Made by a program: the position numbers and the translations under genes. This document shows, in pieces, positions 34,527 through 51,390 of a stretch of 64,000 nt of DNA. Source of the DNA: Galerina marginata (Eukaryota; Basidiomycota; Agaricomycetes; Agaricales; Galerinaceae); the NCBI GenBank assembly GCA_023014335.1, contig JAECYW010000023.1, positions 868,001-932,000 on the forward strand, read 5' to 3'. The notes under the pieces were generated by a model. That model searched no databases, was not told the origin of the DNA, and was given only the letters and a program-made list of their open reading frames with translations. Numbering within the stretch: position 1 is the stretch's first letter; each line of letters begins with the position of its first letter.

Positions 34527-37500
34527 ACTTCCATCTGTTCCATAATACCACCTACAGTTGTCCATCGACTTGCATTGTCAATCTAAGTACTCATGTACCT
34601 TATACTCACCAAATTATGGGCTCTCTAAACTCAGATTAATTCGGTTGCCAGTGCTTAGCCTTCGTCTGCTTTTTTCAGTCAGCAGTTGGCCCAGGTAGTC
34701 GCAAGATGATAACTCATATAGCCAACATCCATCGAAATGGTGCAATAATTATTTTGGTTTTTATGTTTCCGATTAAAGCATGTTTATCGCTCTAATCCCA
34801 TGCCCACAAACAGCGAAAACTCTAAAACAATTTGAATCCAAGACCCAAGCCCATCCCATATCTGCCAAACCCATTTCGATCCATTTTCCGCTCCCTCAGA
34901 GTTATGAGGCCTCCCCCGTCTTCTCTGCGATAAGCTCCGCCAGCTGTAAAATGGCTGCTTGCGGAAAGTGACCAAATTATTGACGACATTTTTTCGGCCT
35001 CAAGACATCAACAAGACATTGCTAATCACCAAGGGCATTATGCGAGGTAGATATCAAGTGAGACGGTCAACGCGCTAAACGACATAGGAAGAGACAGTTC
35101 TCGACATCGTTCATCATGGCGGCAAAAGTATTGAGGACACACACTGGTTCCACAAGTTTGGTTGCCAAGTCCAGAGCTTGAGGGACTCCGATACAGCTGC
35201 TCTTCGCATAAGGAACTATTTTCTCCTTGGCGTACAGAGCTGAGAGTCTCAGAGCAACAATTTGTTCGCGATCTACCTTGCTTCACGTTCTTCCGAATCC
35301 TAAATGACAAACGGTTAGGACCTCTCGAATGAATGTGATGTCAGATTGTACGTACATTGACCCTAATGAACTACTGAAAAGCCGTAGGCAGCGATGCCAT
35401 TTCTTCACACAAGCTAGACGTCCCCATGAAACCCCCCGAATCGCCTGGAATCGCCTACTATATCTTCTAGAAAGAGCTGAGGCCCAGATAAGTACTCGTA
35501 GCAGCCGTTCCTCGTAGGATTGAACGCAAGCCGGATCAAACACATTAGACGAATGAACGTATCGTTAGTGTCAAATGCTCCAAATTGAAGTTTGAACCGA
35601 TTCTTTCTTGAAGACATCCAAGAGAAATTTAAATTCGAATTTGGAGGTGCTGCTTAAAAAATCTGGCGGTGGAAGTATACAACTGCAGGCGCTTGGATTT
35701 CACAGCCACGAGAGTGGCAGGAAATATGCACCGCTCAGATGACTTCGTCACCAGTACCTGAAAGACTTCATTTGACGGCCAGCCGTTTGGTAACGTCGAC
35801 CTGAAAGGACATTCATGTTCGAGAATACAGAGTTCTGACTTGAAACATTGATAATGTCGATGTCGAGATGAAAAGAGTCGTCCAATACAAGTCTTGTGGT
35901 CAGGCGGTTGAGTTGACCAATAACGAACAAAGACCGAATGTGCTGTTTGGGACGACTAGCTAGACCGGCCAGTGACCGCTCCCTCCAACAGGTGACGCTA
36001 GAATCGGGGCTCTCCTCCTCTCCCTCATTCTCCAGCTGGTCACGAATCTAACTAGCGACGATTGGGATGTTTTATTGTTGGGAAAGACCGATGTGAACTC
36101 CTAAAATATTTGTGAAGCACCTTACAAAGAGGATTGCATGGGTTCGATGACTAAAAATGGACGTGAACCTCGATAGATAATCAAATATCGAGAGGTCGTG
36201 CTCACCCACAGCTTCAATTGACCAGGTGTGCCCAGAATCGACAAGGTTGGCCAGTAGGCGATCGTTGCAACTAGCTTTCGACCATTTGCATTGGCGAGAT
36301 GTGGCTTGAGATAGTAATATTGTTCTGCTGTGGTGCTACAAATGGCAGATTTCCAGTCCCTAAGGGTCCGTATATCCAGAGGAAAGAAAGTCGCCGGCTG
36401 GGCAGCGAACCCAGTTCATGATCGGCTTTAAAACAGCGATGTGGGAGTCTGGATGAGATTTCGGTTGATCGTATTGCTCACTGGAGTTGTGGAATGCGCC
36501 TAGCGCATTATGCTGGTGAAGGATGTCGATTACTTCGCGTACAAGAAAAAACAGATATTAGGACGAATCACCTACAAAAGAGAAGCCACTGCGAGAACTG
36601 CACGTCTTTGAGTGAGCCTTGGCTGACTGGATATGTCGCATTCTTAAACTGCGGAGTGGGCTACGCCAGCTAGGTGTGCAGCGTTTAGGAACTGTCGGTG
36701 AACTTGAAAGCATTGTCCTCATTTCCCAACTCCCTAGTTCCAGCGCAGCATCACGGGATGCCGCAAGCAGTAAGGCAATTCGGGTATGAATATCGATAGA
36801 CTTTGGCACTGGCTTGGGTAATTCTAAAGAATCGTGATGAGCATTGAGGTCGCTGAAAGTGACCATGCAGTCTTGATGCGGACGGTCAATGCTCCGGAGT
36901 CCGGATTCATTTCGAGCCGAGCCAAAATGTTCCCACGTAACTGTAAGCGCGCCAATCGTGTCTCATGCTTTGATTCTTCGGATCAGCGAGAGAATAATGA
37001 ACGATTGGACGGCTAGAAAATTCCTAATGCTTGCCCAAGGCAAAAAATACCATTGGCGAGTCCCCTCCTTCCCAAGAGTTTTTTTTTTGAGTCCAACCTC
37101 TTTTTTCCAGAGGTGGTCCAAGGTAATTTTTGTGAGCGCTTAGTCCGCATGGCCGGGTGCGTTGCAGAAAACCGAAGACTCGCCTAAACTCCTTCCACTT
37201 TTCCTGCCGATTGTATGAGTGCTTAGATATAATTTCTCTATCTCATTGACTTCTAGACTACTGCGGGCAGACCAAGTTATTAGCAGAATTGTGTGGACTG
37301 ATTGGTGTCCCAATTTAATTCCCTTGTGTTGTTGTTAGTTTGGTGATTGGTAGGAAGCACCTGCTTCAAAAGGGAAGAAATTGCCGATGGAATGCTTCCG
37401 ACACCTGCCAGTAATGGCAATTTTGGCAAGGTTCTGTCAATCAATTTCAAACGAATTGAGACCCTTCCAATCCATCTTCCCTGGGCGCCTTCGCGCATTG

Positions 37501-37619
37501 TCCTTTCTCACATATTTAACCGTTCGTTCTCCCGTCGAAAAAATGACAACCTCCCCCCGACACAAAGGCAGCAAGCGACAAAGACCTCCTCACATTTCAA
37601 ATCTTACTCGATCGATAAC
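34527..37619. other. Gene-poor region of 3.1 kb
   Basis: From kelch-like C to the Clp1-like gene. Many ORFs of 60-100 codons occur on the minus strand (for example 35038-35310, 35283-35543, 36558-36866), but none carries a recognisable motif and I could not chain them. They could be remains of an older gene. The last 200-300 bp before 37620 are CT-rich (CCTTCC, TCTCCC), typical of a fungal promoter or 5' UTR. Confidence 0.4.
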
Positions 37620-38618
37620 ATGATTGCTCGTCACCACAACAACAAAGCCAACAAGGTCGTCTCAGCCTTTGTTGACCGCACTCCTTGCACACCTTCTTCC
37701 CGACTCTCATCTTCTCGCCGACCACGAACGGTCTCGTATTTCAACCGTCGCAGACGAGGGGCCCAACAGAAGCTGGCTAAATTCGCGTCGGCACCACTGG
37801 CAACGGCCAAGGCTACCGGGGTCATCCCTGCAGCCGCAGAGTCGGGCTCTGCGAAACCTCAAGTCCGAATCTCCCTTCCTACGGCTCTTCAAAGGCCAAC
37901 CCTTAAGGAAGTCAAAGCGCAGGCCATCTATGACCTCTGCCCCGAGCTCAAGGATGTTGCACCGGATTATGTCCGCCAGACGCTTTCATCACTGGCACCA
38001 CAGTGAGTAGACCTCCTTTCATACTGGATATGCCAGTGCTAATATTATTCTCCTTTCTGCAGAATGCTTGCTGGCATCCATGGTACCCAAATGGTTGCAC
38101 CAACATCTCAGCTCCCACACGAGCTTGAAGTTGTCGTATCCGACTCACTCAGACTCGCAAGTGTCACACCCACCCACATCCTTGCCCTATCATCCTCCCG
38201 ACCTGGTGTCTCAAGCAAGAAATACCAGCTGTTCCCCATCCACCAGCTTGTCTTCGCAGCCAACTGCAGCACCATGCCCACTCTTCCCTCATCATTCGCC
38301 GCCACGCCTGCTGGTAACAGCAGTCGAACTGCGACTCTCCCGGTCGTTTCCTACAGCATCCCCTCCCCTGAAACATTCGGTCTTCTTTCAGAATATTTGT
38401 ACACCAAGAACGCGGATGTTCTGAGAAGCAGGATTCTCCCGGTCAACTGGGCCCTTGACATCGAGACCATTCTACGAAAGGCCTTCATGATTCGCGGTCT
38501 TTGGGCTAATGCATGCGCTTTTGGTGTCGTTGACCCATCGCTGTACGACGTTCTCGAAGATTGCTGGGCTGCAGTTCTTCGCAGCCTCCACCAAGCGACA
38601 TCGACCCCTTCATCATGA
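37620..38618 (+). CDS. Clp1 (clampless)-like protein
   Basis: Exons 37620-38002 and 38063-38618; 312 aa. The N-terminal third is basic and Ser-rich (TPCTPSSRLSSSRRPRTVSYF). The conserved-looking core has VKAQAIYDLCPELKDVAPDYV, and the C-terminal half carries PSPETFGLLSEYLYTKNADV, where homologues also keep a Tyr-Leu-Tyr-Thr block. The assignment to the basidiomycete-specific Clp1 family is from memory of that pattern. In Coprinopsis and Ustilago, Clp1 acts downstream of the homeodomain mating-type factors and is needed for clamp-cell formation and dikaryon growth. No mating-type gene is next to it. The start ATG follows a CT-rich leader. Confidence 0.7.
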
Positions 38619-41180
38619 TAGATCGATCATTCCTTGTTTCATTATTGCATGGGCATTTGGTTTTTGGTGACATTTACATTATAACTATGAATTATTTTAT
38701 GTACCACATTAAGCATTTGTATGGTATAGAAACGCATGGCATATACAATTTTTGAACCTAACATTGCCTCTAGTTACGTCGTTCAACGTTCAAGTCCCTG
38801 AACAACATTGCTTCCGAAAAGGAAATTCTCGCAACCCTTTGACGCTTATGTCAGCATAGTGATCATGTGATGCTGGTATAATATTACTGTTTTAATTTAG
38901 GACTTGGATAAACCCTTAGACATCGACCACCATCCCGCCATCCTTGGAAGAACGACGCTCTCTAAATAACACACCTCGAGTGTCTATAAGGCCTGTATAC
39001 AACGAAAAATTCCTAGAGAATTTGGGCCCACGTGTTAATGTTGGCTACCATAACACTTTTCGCCAGGCAGAGTCCAGACACTTAAGTGCTGTATGGGATC
39101 AGCTCTGGTCGAGAAAGTCCAACCCTTAACGGTAGGGAGTCGTATTTTATTAGCTCATTATTGAACACGCGTTTTTCCTATGCCGCAGCATCACTCCGCC
39201 CGATATATACTGGATGCTCGTTTTATTATCGGAAACCTTGACTACCTTGTTACACCTCTCAACTTAGACGATCCCTCTCGCCTCTCTTATAGGTTCCCGC
39301 AGTTTTCCATGGTTAAACACACTGTCAACATATGTGATCTTCTCCCGCCAACAATGTAGCCTTGTATTGTGATTCCTGTGAGCTACTCCAATTATATCAA
39401 CTCACGTCCTGTGCCTACCACAATTCAATAATGTCTGAGAGTCGCACGTCTACTCTACTAGTCGGACAAAACAGCCAAAAACTGGGCGCATGCACATAGG
39501 TTCTTTGCTAGGGATGTGTATGTCCTTGATCAACACAGATAAAAACTAGCGGCCTTGTTGGTCCACGGGAGACCAGTCGGTTACAATACGCATATCTATG
39601 TCTCCAGACATTTGGATACCAGGTCTAGATCCTAGAGGACCTCCTGAAAGTTTATACGGTCCGTGACCCACGCAGGAAATGGAAATTTCGCGATGATCTT
39701 TCCTCAGGTGAGTCTCGATTTAGGATGATTTAGAAATTCTACACAAATAGCTGAAGCGTCCGCCTGGATATGTAATTGGTCTCGGATGACTCGGAACAGG
39801 ATGCCTTTGCATAACTTGCGTGAGGACCGCGACTTATTTCCTGTCAAAAACCTCTGTCCTCATGATCTTTCCGCGTTGAATAACTTACCGCTATGCTGGT
39901 CTGATCTCGAGCCATTTGGAGATACGTTTTCTGTTCGACTTGAGAAGTGAGAGAATCTTCACCTTGGTCTTCAGAGCTGGATACGACTGTGGCAGATCCT
40001 TGATTCAGTGAACGTATTGGCTCAATAAATGTTACTCTGGCAATACTTTGTTCGAATTTCTTTTTCGCTTTTACGGGAAAGCAGGAGCTTGCATGAGGAT
40101 TGTCGCTGGCCTATTTATAACTGACGAGCTAAAAATGAATCACCTCGGTTGCTACTGGCGGTACAAGTACTTGGATATTTTTATCCTTCTGATATTCCAC
40201 CAATCAGGCTATGTATGTTACATGCACACAAGCGGTTCATACCAGTGCTCGCCTGGTCGCTTACCTATCCAAAATCGTAGGAAGGTTTTAGCGATTCCCT
40301 CACCATGTCCACTTTTTGCTGACCAGATTACCCTTCATTCTCAACTCGACCGTGGTCGAACGTTTGACCTAGATATGTAACGCCTTGCTATCCCGCGAGT
40401 CCGTACTTGGTCGCCGGAGTATCGACAGAGGATGGCATTAGAGCTATCGGTTTCTCTCCGCCGGACTGAATACATGTCAACGTGTTGCCATGATTCAAAC
40501 AATAGATCTGCCTGTGTAGAATTTTCAGGGCAGTGACTTCATACGCAGCTTCTTGGCCGTTTCTGAATCTCTGTTGTCCTGGACGACAACAAGGTGGCTG
40601 GTATTTGACCAACTCTTGGAAAATTCTCGTCTTCCCTCAGGCTCTCATTCGCCGATCAGAGGGTGACCAGCCAACAAAGATCGTACAAGATGCTTGGATC
40701 AGCTTGGTAATTTCGAAAAACTTTGCTTCAGAACTTCTCACAAGTGGGGCTTGATGGTGGGATTTCGACCAAACCCCAGAAAAAGAAGAGCCCGTCTTTC
40801 CACAGGTATAGTAAGTATTGGCAGGTTGCTAGTAAACTTGGCTTGATTGTGAAGTATGTCGAGGGCATCTGTTGATGGAATAACATATCATTTCTACATA
40901 CATTACTGAGGTCCAATCACGAGGGCAGTTCAGACAGCCAATTGTCTGTTGCGAGCCAAAGGTCTAGACCGAGCAGAGGCGCGCTCTCTATTGGTTCCCC
41001 ACGTGCAGCCGACATTCTTTTAGACGTGTTGCCATTTGACCTTGATTTGAGATGGGCCGTAACATGTAGTTAGGTGCCTTCACCGTTCTAGACCTCCGCC
41101 ATTCGCTTTTTAAAGGGGATCTCCTGAAGAATCCTGCCCGGGCAAACCCTTTCATTAATTTTCGACTCACCCTGACTGGC
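38619..41180. other. Gene-poor region of 2.6 kb
   Basis: Between the Clp1-like gene and the F-box/WD40 gene. No ORF longer than 110 codons and none with recognisable motifs. The frame upstream of 41181 stays open for about 25 codons, so the F-box gene could begin in an upstream exon here. Confidence 0.4.
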
Positions 41181-43454
41181 ATGCTGCGAGACAGCCCTGT
41201 ACCACTTGCTGACGAAGGCTTTATAGACGAGGAGTCTATCGTACAACTGGCCACCCAACTCCACTCTCAGTCCATGGAAGGAGACGAGGGTAGGTCGGTG
41301 AAGGACACGGAAGGTATGTGATGACTTTACTGGCCCTTTCCCAAGTTAAGTGACACCTCTCACTTTGTAGAATTGGCCTACAAACTTCTTGCATCTTTAC
41401 CTCGGTCGAGACTGGCGACGATACAGAGGCGAATAGCTCCATTACTGCAATTCGACGTCGTTGGAGTATGTCCGCTCGCTCTGACTCTCAAATCTCGTAT
41501 ATTAACTTATCGATACGCAGAGTCTTCCGACCGAGGTATCGCTGCAGATATTCTCCTACCTTCCGTTCCAAACTCTTCTTGTTTGTGGCATCGTCAGCAG
41601 ACGATGGCAAGCCCTCGCCGACGACCAGTCCCTCTGGAAAACCCTCTGCCAAGCTCGTGGATGGACGTGGAGGCACATACCGCGTTCGCTCAACTTCAAC
41701 ACCGTAGTGCCACATCGCAGTGCAGATTGGGGTGATTCCGATGACGAGGGTATGGGAGATTCTGATGAAGAAGGAGAGAACCAGTCACCTCCCATCGACA
41801 GTGTCGAAGCTGCCAAAGCAGAATTGACGCTGATGCAAGCCGAGCTGGACTCTGGGTTTGTATCGTCTTCTTTCTCTTTCTCGAGTGGCTCGTCTCTCCT
41901 CATCGACCCTGGGCCATCGTCGAAAGAGGCCACAGCCGCTCGTCTGCGTGCCCGCCGCGAACGCCATTCCGCGCCCTCGATCCTAAAGTCAATCCAGGAT
42001 TTCTCCACTCTAAAGCCTAACTACAAGCTCCTACACCAAACACATATCAAACTTAGGAACCGCATTCTGTCCTCTTCGTATCGACTATCTGCCCTGCAGA
42101 CCCGCGGAGCGCCCACAAACGCGCATGCAAACACCATCTATTGTCTGCAACTATACACATATCCAGAGACAGGGAAACAGGTTCTGTTCACTGGTTCTCG
42201 CGATAAAACCGTCCGCGAATGGAATCTCAGCACTGGCATGGTAGAACGGGTCATCGCGGATATACACAATAGCTCGGTGTTGAGTATATGCGTACATAAT
42301 GGCTACTTAGCCAGTGCAGGAAGCGATAGACAGGTCGCTGTATGGGATTTAGAGGCCAATAAACTGGTCAAGATCCTCTGTGACCATGAAGATAGCGTGC
42401 TTTGCGTTCGGTTTGACGATCGGCGGTTGGTATCGTGTTCTAAAGGTAAGCCGCCGGCTTTTTCGTCTCTTTGATCGAGCAGTTTGATTTACGTGCTTGT
42501 CAAGATCGTACTGTCCGGACATACTCTTTCCCTGATTTAGAATTCCAATTTGTGTTGGGCGCTCATAGAGCTGCTGTCAACGCTGTATCTATATCGGAAT
42601 CGTTCATCGTCTCTGCATCGGGCGATCGCTCTGTGCGGTTATGGGACGCTGAGACAGGTAAATTATTGAGGACATTTGATAATCACCATACAAGAGGGTA
42701 AGTTTTCTATTCGTCTTGGCTTAGTGGTGCATCTGACAGAGCGGCTCTATAGTATTGCCTCGATCGACTTTTGTCCCCCCGTCGTGCTCTCTGGTTCTTC
42801 TGACAAGCATGTCCGCATTTTCGACATGACGACGCTGCAGGGGTGGTCAACTTCACCTGAATACGATGGTGTGGTACCGCCTGCCAGTGCTCCTCTTCCC
42901 TTCCCACTCCTTGCTGGAAACAACAGCGGGAGTACAGCAGGGCTAGTTTGCCAGACCTGTGGGAGCAATAGCATTGAGTCGACGTCCGTGCAGAGAGCTG
43001 GCGCGGATAGAGCTGGTGCAAGATCTGTCCACGGTGATCTAGTCAGGACGGTCGCCCTAGGGGAAGACTTTGCGTTGAGTGGAAGTTATGATTTAAGCAT
43101 TAAGGTTCGTCGCATTGCGAAGTCAATTTTGGCATGAATTAATTTTTTTTTGCTTTCACCCACCTAGGTTTGGGACAGGAAAACAGGAGCTCTCGTGGCA
43201 GATCTCACTGGCGGTCACACCGGGCGTATTTTCTGCATCGGATTCGACTCTAAGAAGGTACGTAATGCTTTTAGACACGGCCTTGATAGTGCTTAATAGT
43301 TATTCCGATTACTTTTGTTTAGATTGTGTCATGTGGTGAAGACCAGGTACGATGGGGTTTTCTGATTACCAACATAGAGGCTGACCTTTCGCTGCAGAGA
43401 ATTTGCATATGGGATTTCTCTCATGGGATTGATACTAGTTTCCTACCATGCTGA
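41181..43454 (+). CDS. F-box / WD40-repeat protein (SCF substrate receptor)
   Basis: Exons 41181-41313, 41371-41465, 41521-42445, 42505-42697, 42753-43104, 43168-43257, 43323-43346, 43398-43454; 622 aa. The F-box (about residues 77-118) reads LPTEVSLQIFSYLPFQTLL ... RRWQALADDQSLWKTLC. An acidic insert follows, then WD repeats such as FTGSRDKTVREWN, ASAGSDRQVAVWD, SASGDRSVRLWD, LSGSSDKHVRIFD, LSGSYDLSIKVWD and VSCGEDQRICIWD. It should bind Skp1 through the F-box and recruit substrates through the propeller, like Met30 or Cdc4 types, though its targets are unknown. The 24-nt exon 7 (43323-43346) is one WD strand. Confidence 0.9.
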
Positions 43455-43748
43455 ATTTCTAATTCTCTCGTCTCGTTCATATCTATAACGCTTTCGAATC
43501 CATGTTATTCATTCTTTCATTTATTACCCGAACATCATTTCAGGACGAGACTCTGCGTCACCGACTGCGCCTCGCCGCGATCCGCTAAGGACTTCCGTGT
43601 CAAGGATATTTTACCTCTCCAAGGTCCAGCTGACCCATTTTCATTTTTATACCACCGGTGATTTCTCGGATTTGTCACTCGTTATAACTCGAATTCCCTT
43701 CGGCCATTCCTTGAGCTTCCTCTCATCTTCTTACCTTGAGTATTCATC

Positions 43749-45459
43749 ATGAGTTTTTTGAAAGTTGCAGGTACCAAGCTCATCGATGAGGAAGGGAATG
43801 AAGTTGTTCTTCGCGGTGCTGGACTTGGAGGATGGATGACGTGAGCTATTTTCTCGTTCTAACAACCGACGTGGAAAAATGCATTACTTATGAGCTGGTC
43901 AGGATGGAGAACTTTATATCGGGTTGGTTAACATCTGTATTTGATGTTTGTCGCGCGACGACGAATGTTCTCTTGAAGGTTATCCGGGTTGTGAATTTCA
44001 AATTCGAGAAGCCCTAGCAGAGGTTCTTGGAGAGCAAAAGGCGGAATTCTTCTTTGATAAAGTAGGTGAATGGACACTGAAATCTATGAGCATTGCTGAC
44101 CCGTACATCAGTTCCTTGAATATTTCTTTGCAGAACCCGATGCTGCATTTTTCAAGTCACTTGGACTCAATTGCATACGGATTGCCGTCAATTATCACCA
44201 CTTTGAAGGTTAGTTCAGTTTTTCGCATCTGTAAAACGTGATTACCTATGACATCGCTACTTAGACGACATGAACCCTCGCGTCCTCAAAGAAAATGCCT
44301 TCAAGCATCTCGACCGAGCGATATCCATCTGCGCCAAGCACTCGATCTATACCGTCATTGACATGCATACTGCTCCTGGAGGGCAAAGTGGCGGCTGGCA
44401 CGCCGATGCTGGATCGCATATTGCCTACTTTTGGAAACATAAAGATTTTCAAGACAGACTGGTGGGCATTTGGGAGAAGATCGCCGAACATTACAAGGAT
44501 AATCCGTGGGTTGCTGGGTACAATGTTCTCAACGAGCCAGCCGACCCTCATCCCCAGCATGCAACTCTCATGGCATTCTACGACCAAGTATATAAAGCTA
44601 TTCGCGCCATCGACACGAAACATATCCTTTTCCTCGACGGAAATACTTACGCGACTGATTTTACCAAATTTCCAAACGACGCTGGCCAGAGATGGGAGAA
44701 CACGGCGTACGCGATTCACGATTACTCGGTATTCGGTTTCCCGAGTTCTCCTGAGCCCTATGAGGGGACGGAAGCGCAGATAGACCGAATGATCAAAACA
44801 TATAAAAGGAAACGTGCATGGATAGATGAGCGAGGCTTGTTTGTTTGGAATGGAGAGTGGGGGCCTGTTTATGGGAGGGAGGAATATGACGGCGATGAAA
44901 CGGAGGCTATTAACAGGCGGCGTTACATGGTTCTGAAAGACCAGCTGGAGATCTACAAAAAGGTCTTTGTCACCTCTCAACTATCATTCAATATTCTAAT
45001 GCACCTGAAAATCTCCTACAGGACAGCCTCAGTTGGTCGATTTGGCTGTACAAAGACATCGGCTTTCAAGGGATGGTCCACGTTTCCCGCTCAACACCAT
45101 ATATGCAACTCTTCAAAGACTTCCTGAAAAAGAAACAGCGTCTCGCTGTTGATGCCTGGGGCAAGGACGACAGCTATGTGAAACATATCTATCAGCCTAT
45201 CGTGGACCTCATCAAGGACTCTGTCGTGGATGAATCGAAGCTGAAGCTTTACCCACCTATTTGGAGTGTTGAAGAACGAGTAACTCGTATCTCTAGGACT
45301 ATACTAGTCGCCGAGTTTATGGTCAACGAATGGGCTGAGGCATTCCGTGGATTGGACGAACCACAGCTAGAAGAGCTCGCCAAAAGTTTCGCATTTGAAA
45401 ATTGTGCCGAACGAGAAGGCTTGAACAAAGCGCTCAGGGAGAACTCGCCAATATCATGA
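43749..45459 (+). CDS. Glycoside hydrolase family 5 protein, intracellular type
   Basis: Exons 43749-43840, 43903-43922, 43979-44061, 44112-44208, 44265-44962, 45022-45459; 475 aa. GH5 features: RGAGLGGWM at the start, RIAVNYHHFE, IDMHTAPGGQSG, acid/base Glu in NVLNEPAD (about 188) and nucleophile Glu in WNGEWGPVYG (about 295). There is no signal peptide; the protein starts MSFLKVAGTKLIDEEG, so it probably acts inside the cell. The substrate cannot be told (beta-glucan, glucoside or other). A 20-nt exon 2 (43903-43922) restores MTMENFISGYPG. The C-terminal 120 residues lie beyond the catalytic barrel. Confidence 0.88.
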
Positions 45460-45611
45460 ATTACGAAACGCTGACTACATTATTCAAGAAGGGTATCAAA
45501 TATGACATGTTGCTGTAAATACGAAATAGTCCAATGTCAAGAAACTTCACAATGCCCTGGTGCATTCTCTGGGTCGAGCACATCTGGCACTGAACTGATA
45601 GGGATCGTTGG

Positions 45612-46149
45612 TCAATTCTCGATCGTAAAAACGGGGCTGTAGTTGGAGGAATCGCCGAACACTGATGCAACAAGGTTCAAATAAAAATTTGTCCATTCTG
45701 AATCTGGCGACTCACAAGTAATAAAACAGGGCCCTGGCTCCACATCTGGAACAGTGACAGTTACACTTCCGTCTCGTAGGTCGAAGCCTTGAGCCAGAAC
45801 GCCATCTTTATGACCGTCTTATGAAACAAAAACCACGCATAAATGGAAAATGGTGGACTTACATTTGTGTAAGACGACGGACGCTTCGTTGGAGATCGTA
45901 CTGGGTGCATTGGAAGTGTCCCTAGGCGTAAATCATAAGTACATGGAGCCAAGACAGTAAAGATTTTTAAACAACTCACCAGACAATAAGAGCGGTTTGT
46001 CCAACTTTCCAAACTGTCTGGCTGTCTGGCTCGATAATGCGAGGAACAAATACATCAAGTTTGTCCTTGGCGACCAAAGTCAGCGGAGTGGCCCGGACGG
46101 CGAAGAGGAAGAAAAGAGTGGCGAAGAGAGATGCGAATGAGAAAGGCAT
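45612..46149 (-). CDS. Small secreted Kre9/KNH-like (Ser-Thr-GPI N-domain) protein
   Basis: Exons (minus): 46149-45980, 45921-45863, 45817-45716, 45661-45612; 126 aa. A clear signal peptide (about 20 residues, MPFSFASLFATLFFLFAVRA) precedes an Ig-like domain with family landmarks: RIIEPDSQTVWKVGQ, VWDTSNAP, FDLRDGSVTVTVPDV, and ending LFGDSSNYSPVFTIEN. The family includes proteins linked to cell-wall beta-1,6-glucan. Here the protein stops at the domain end, without the usual Ser/Thr-rich tail and GPI signal, so it should be soluble and secreted. The start of exon 3 is ambiguous by 12 nt (AG at 45819/45818 or 12 nt further on). Confidence 0.78.
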
Positions 46150-46614
46150 GGCGAAGCTTGGTTGGCGGCGGAAGGAAAGTTTGGAGGAGTGCTGGATGGC
46201 CTTCAGTGGTCATTTTAACTGCTGGTTTAAATACCTCCCGAATAGAAGAACTGTTAGTGGATTGTCTTCCTAGGCTTAATTTGGCGAGCTCCAAAGTCTG
46301 TGAATACGGGTGATCATTACAATTCGCGCTAGAAGGCGCTGTCGGGGGCGGACTGGCCGGAGATGCTCATCGACAATGACCTAAAAGTACAAACTAAGTG
46401 GGTTCCTTGCAACAGTTCAAGAAATGCCAAACGCCGGATCCCACCCGTATGTCGGAGATCCATGTAGCATTTGTTGGTCGCCACTTCTGCGAAACGAAAG
46501 CAAGACGAACCAAGGCATCACAATCCATACAAGAGGCTATAACAACAACATAAGATACTACAATAATTATACACAAAAAGGAGGAATAAATAAACACATG
46601 CACAAAAAGAGGGA
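46150..46614. other. Intergenic region
   Basis: Upstream of the Kre9-like gene and downstream of the SNF2 gene, both on the minus strand. No gene recognised. Confidence 0.5.
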
Positions 46615-51163
<4,549 letters not shown>

Positions 51164-51390
51164 TACGAGGGGCTCGAGAAGAAAAGCATCATCGCGGTTG
51201 CGCAAAGAAGTGCGACGTCGCTCAGGTAGTTTAGTTGTGGATTGTGATTGACTCAACCCGCGCGGTGCGGCAATCCGGGAGAATACGTACCACGTGACTT
51301 CACCGACACGCAAAATGACAGCCAATCTTGGACTCTCTTCAAACTCTATAGACCGAAAATAAGTCTCCACCAGACGCGCAGTAACGTGCA
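51164..51390. promoter_or_regulatory. Shared divergent promoter region, SNF2 / PAM17
   Basis: The 227 bp between the two start codons must contain both promoters. The minus frame stays open upstream of the chosen SNF2 start but has no ATG there. No specific element was recognised. Confidence 0.45.
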
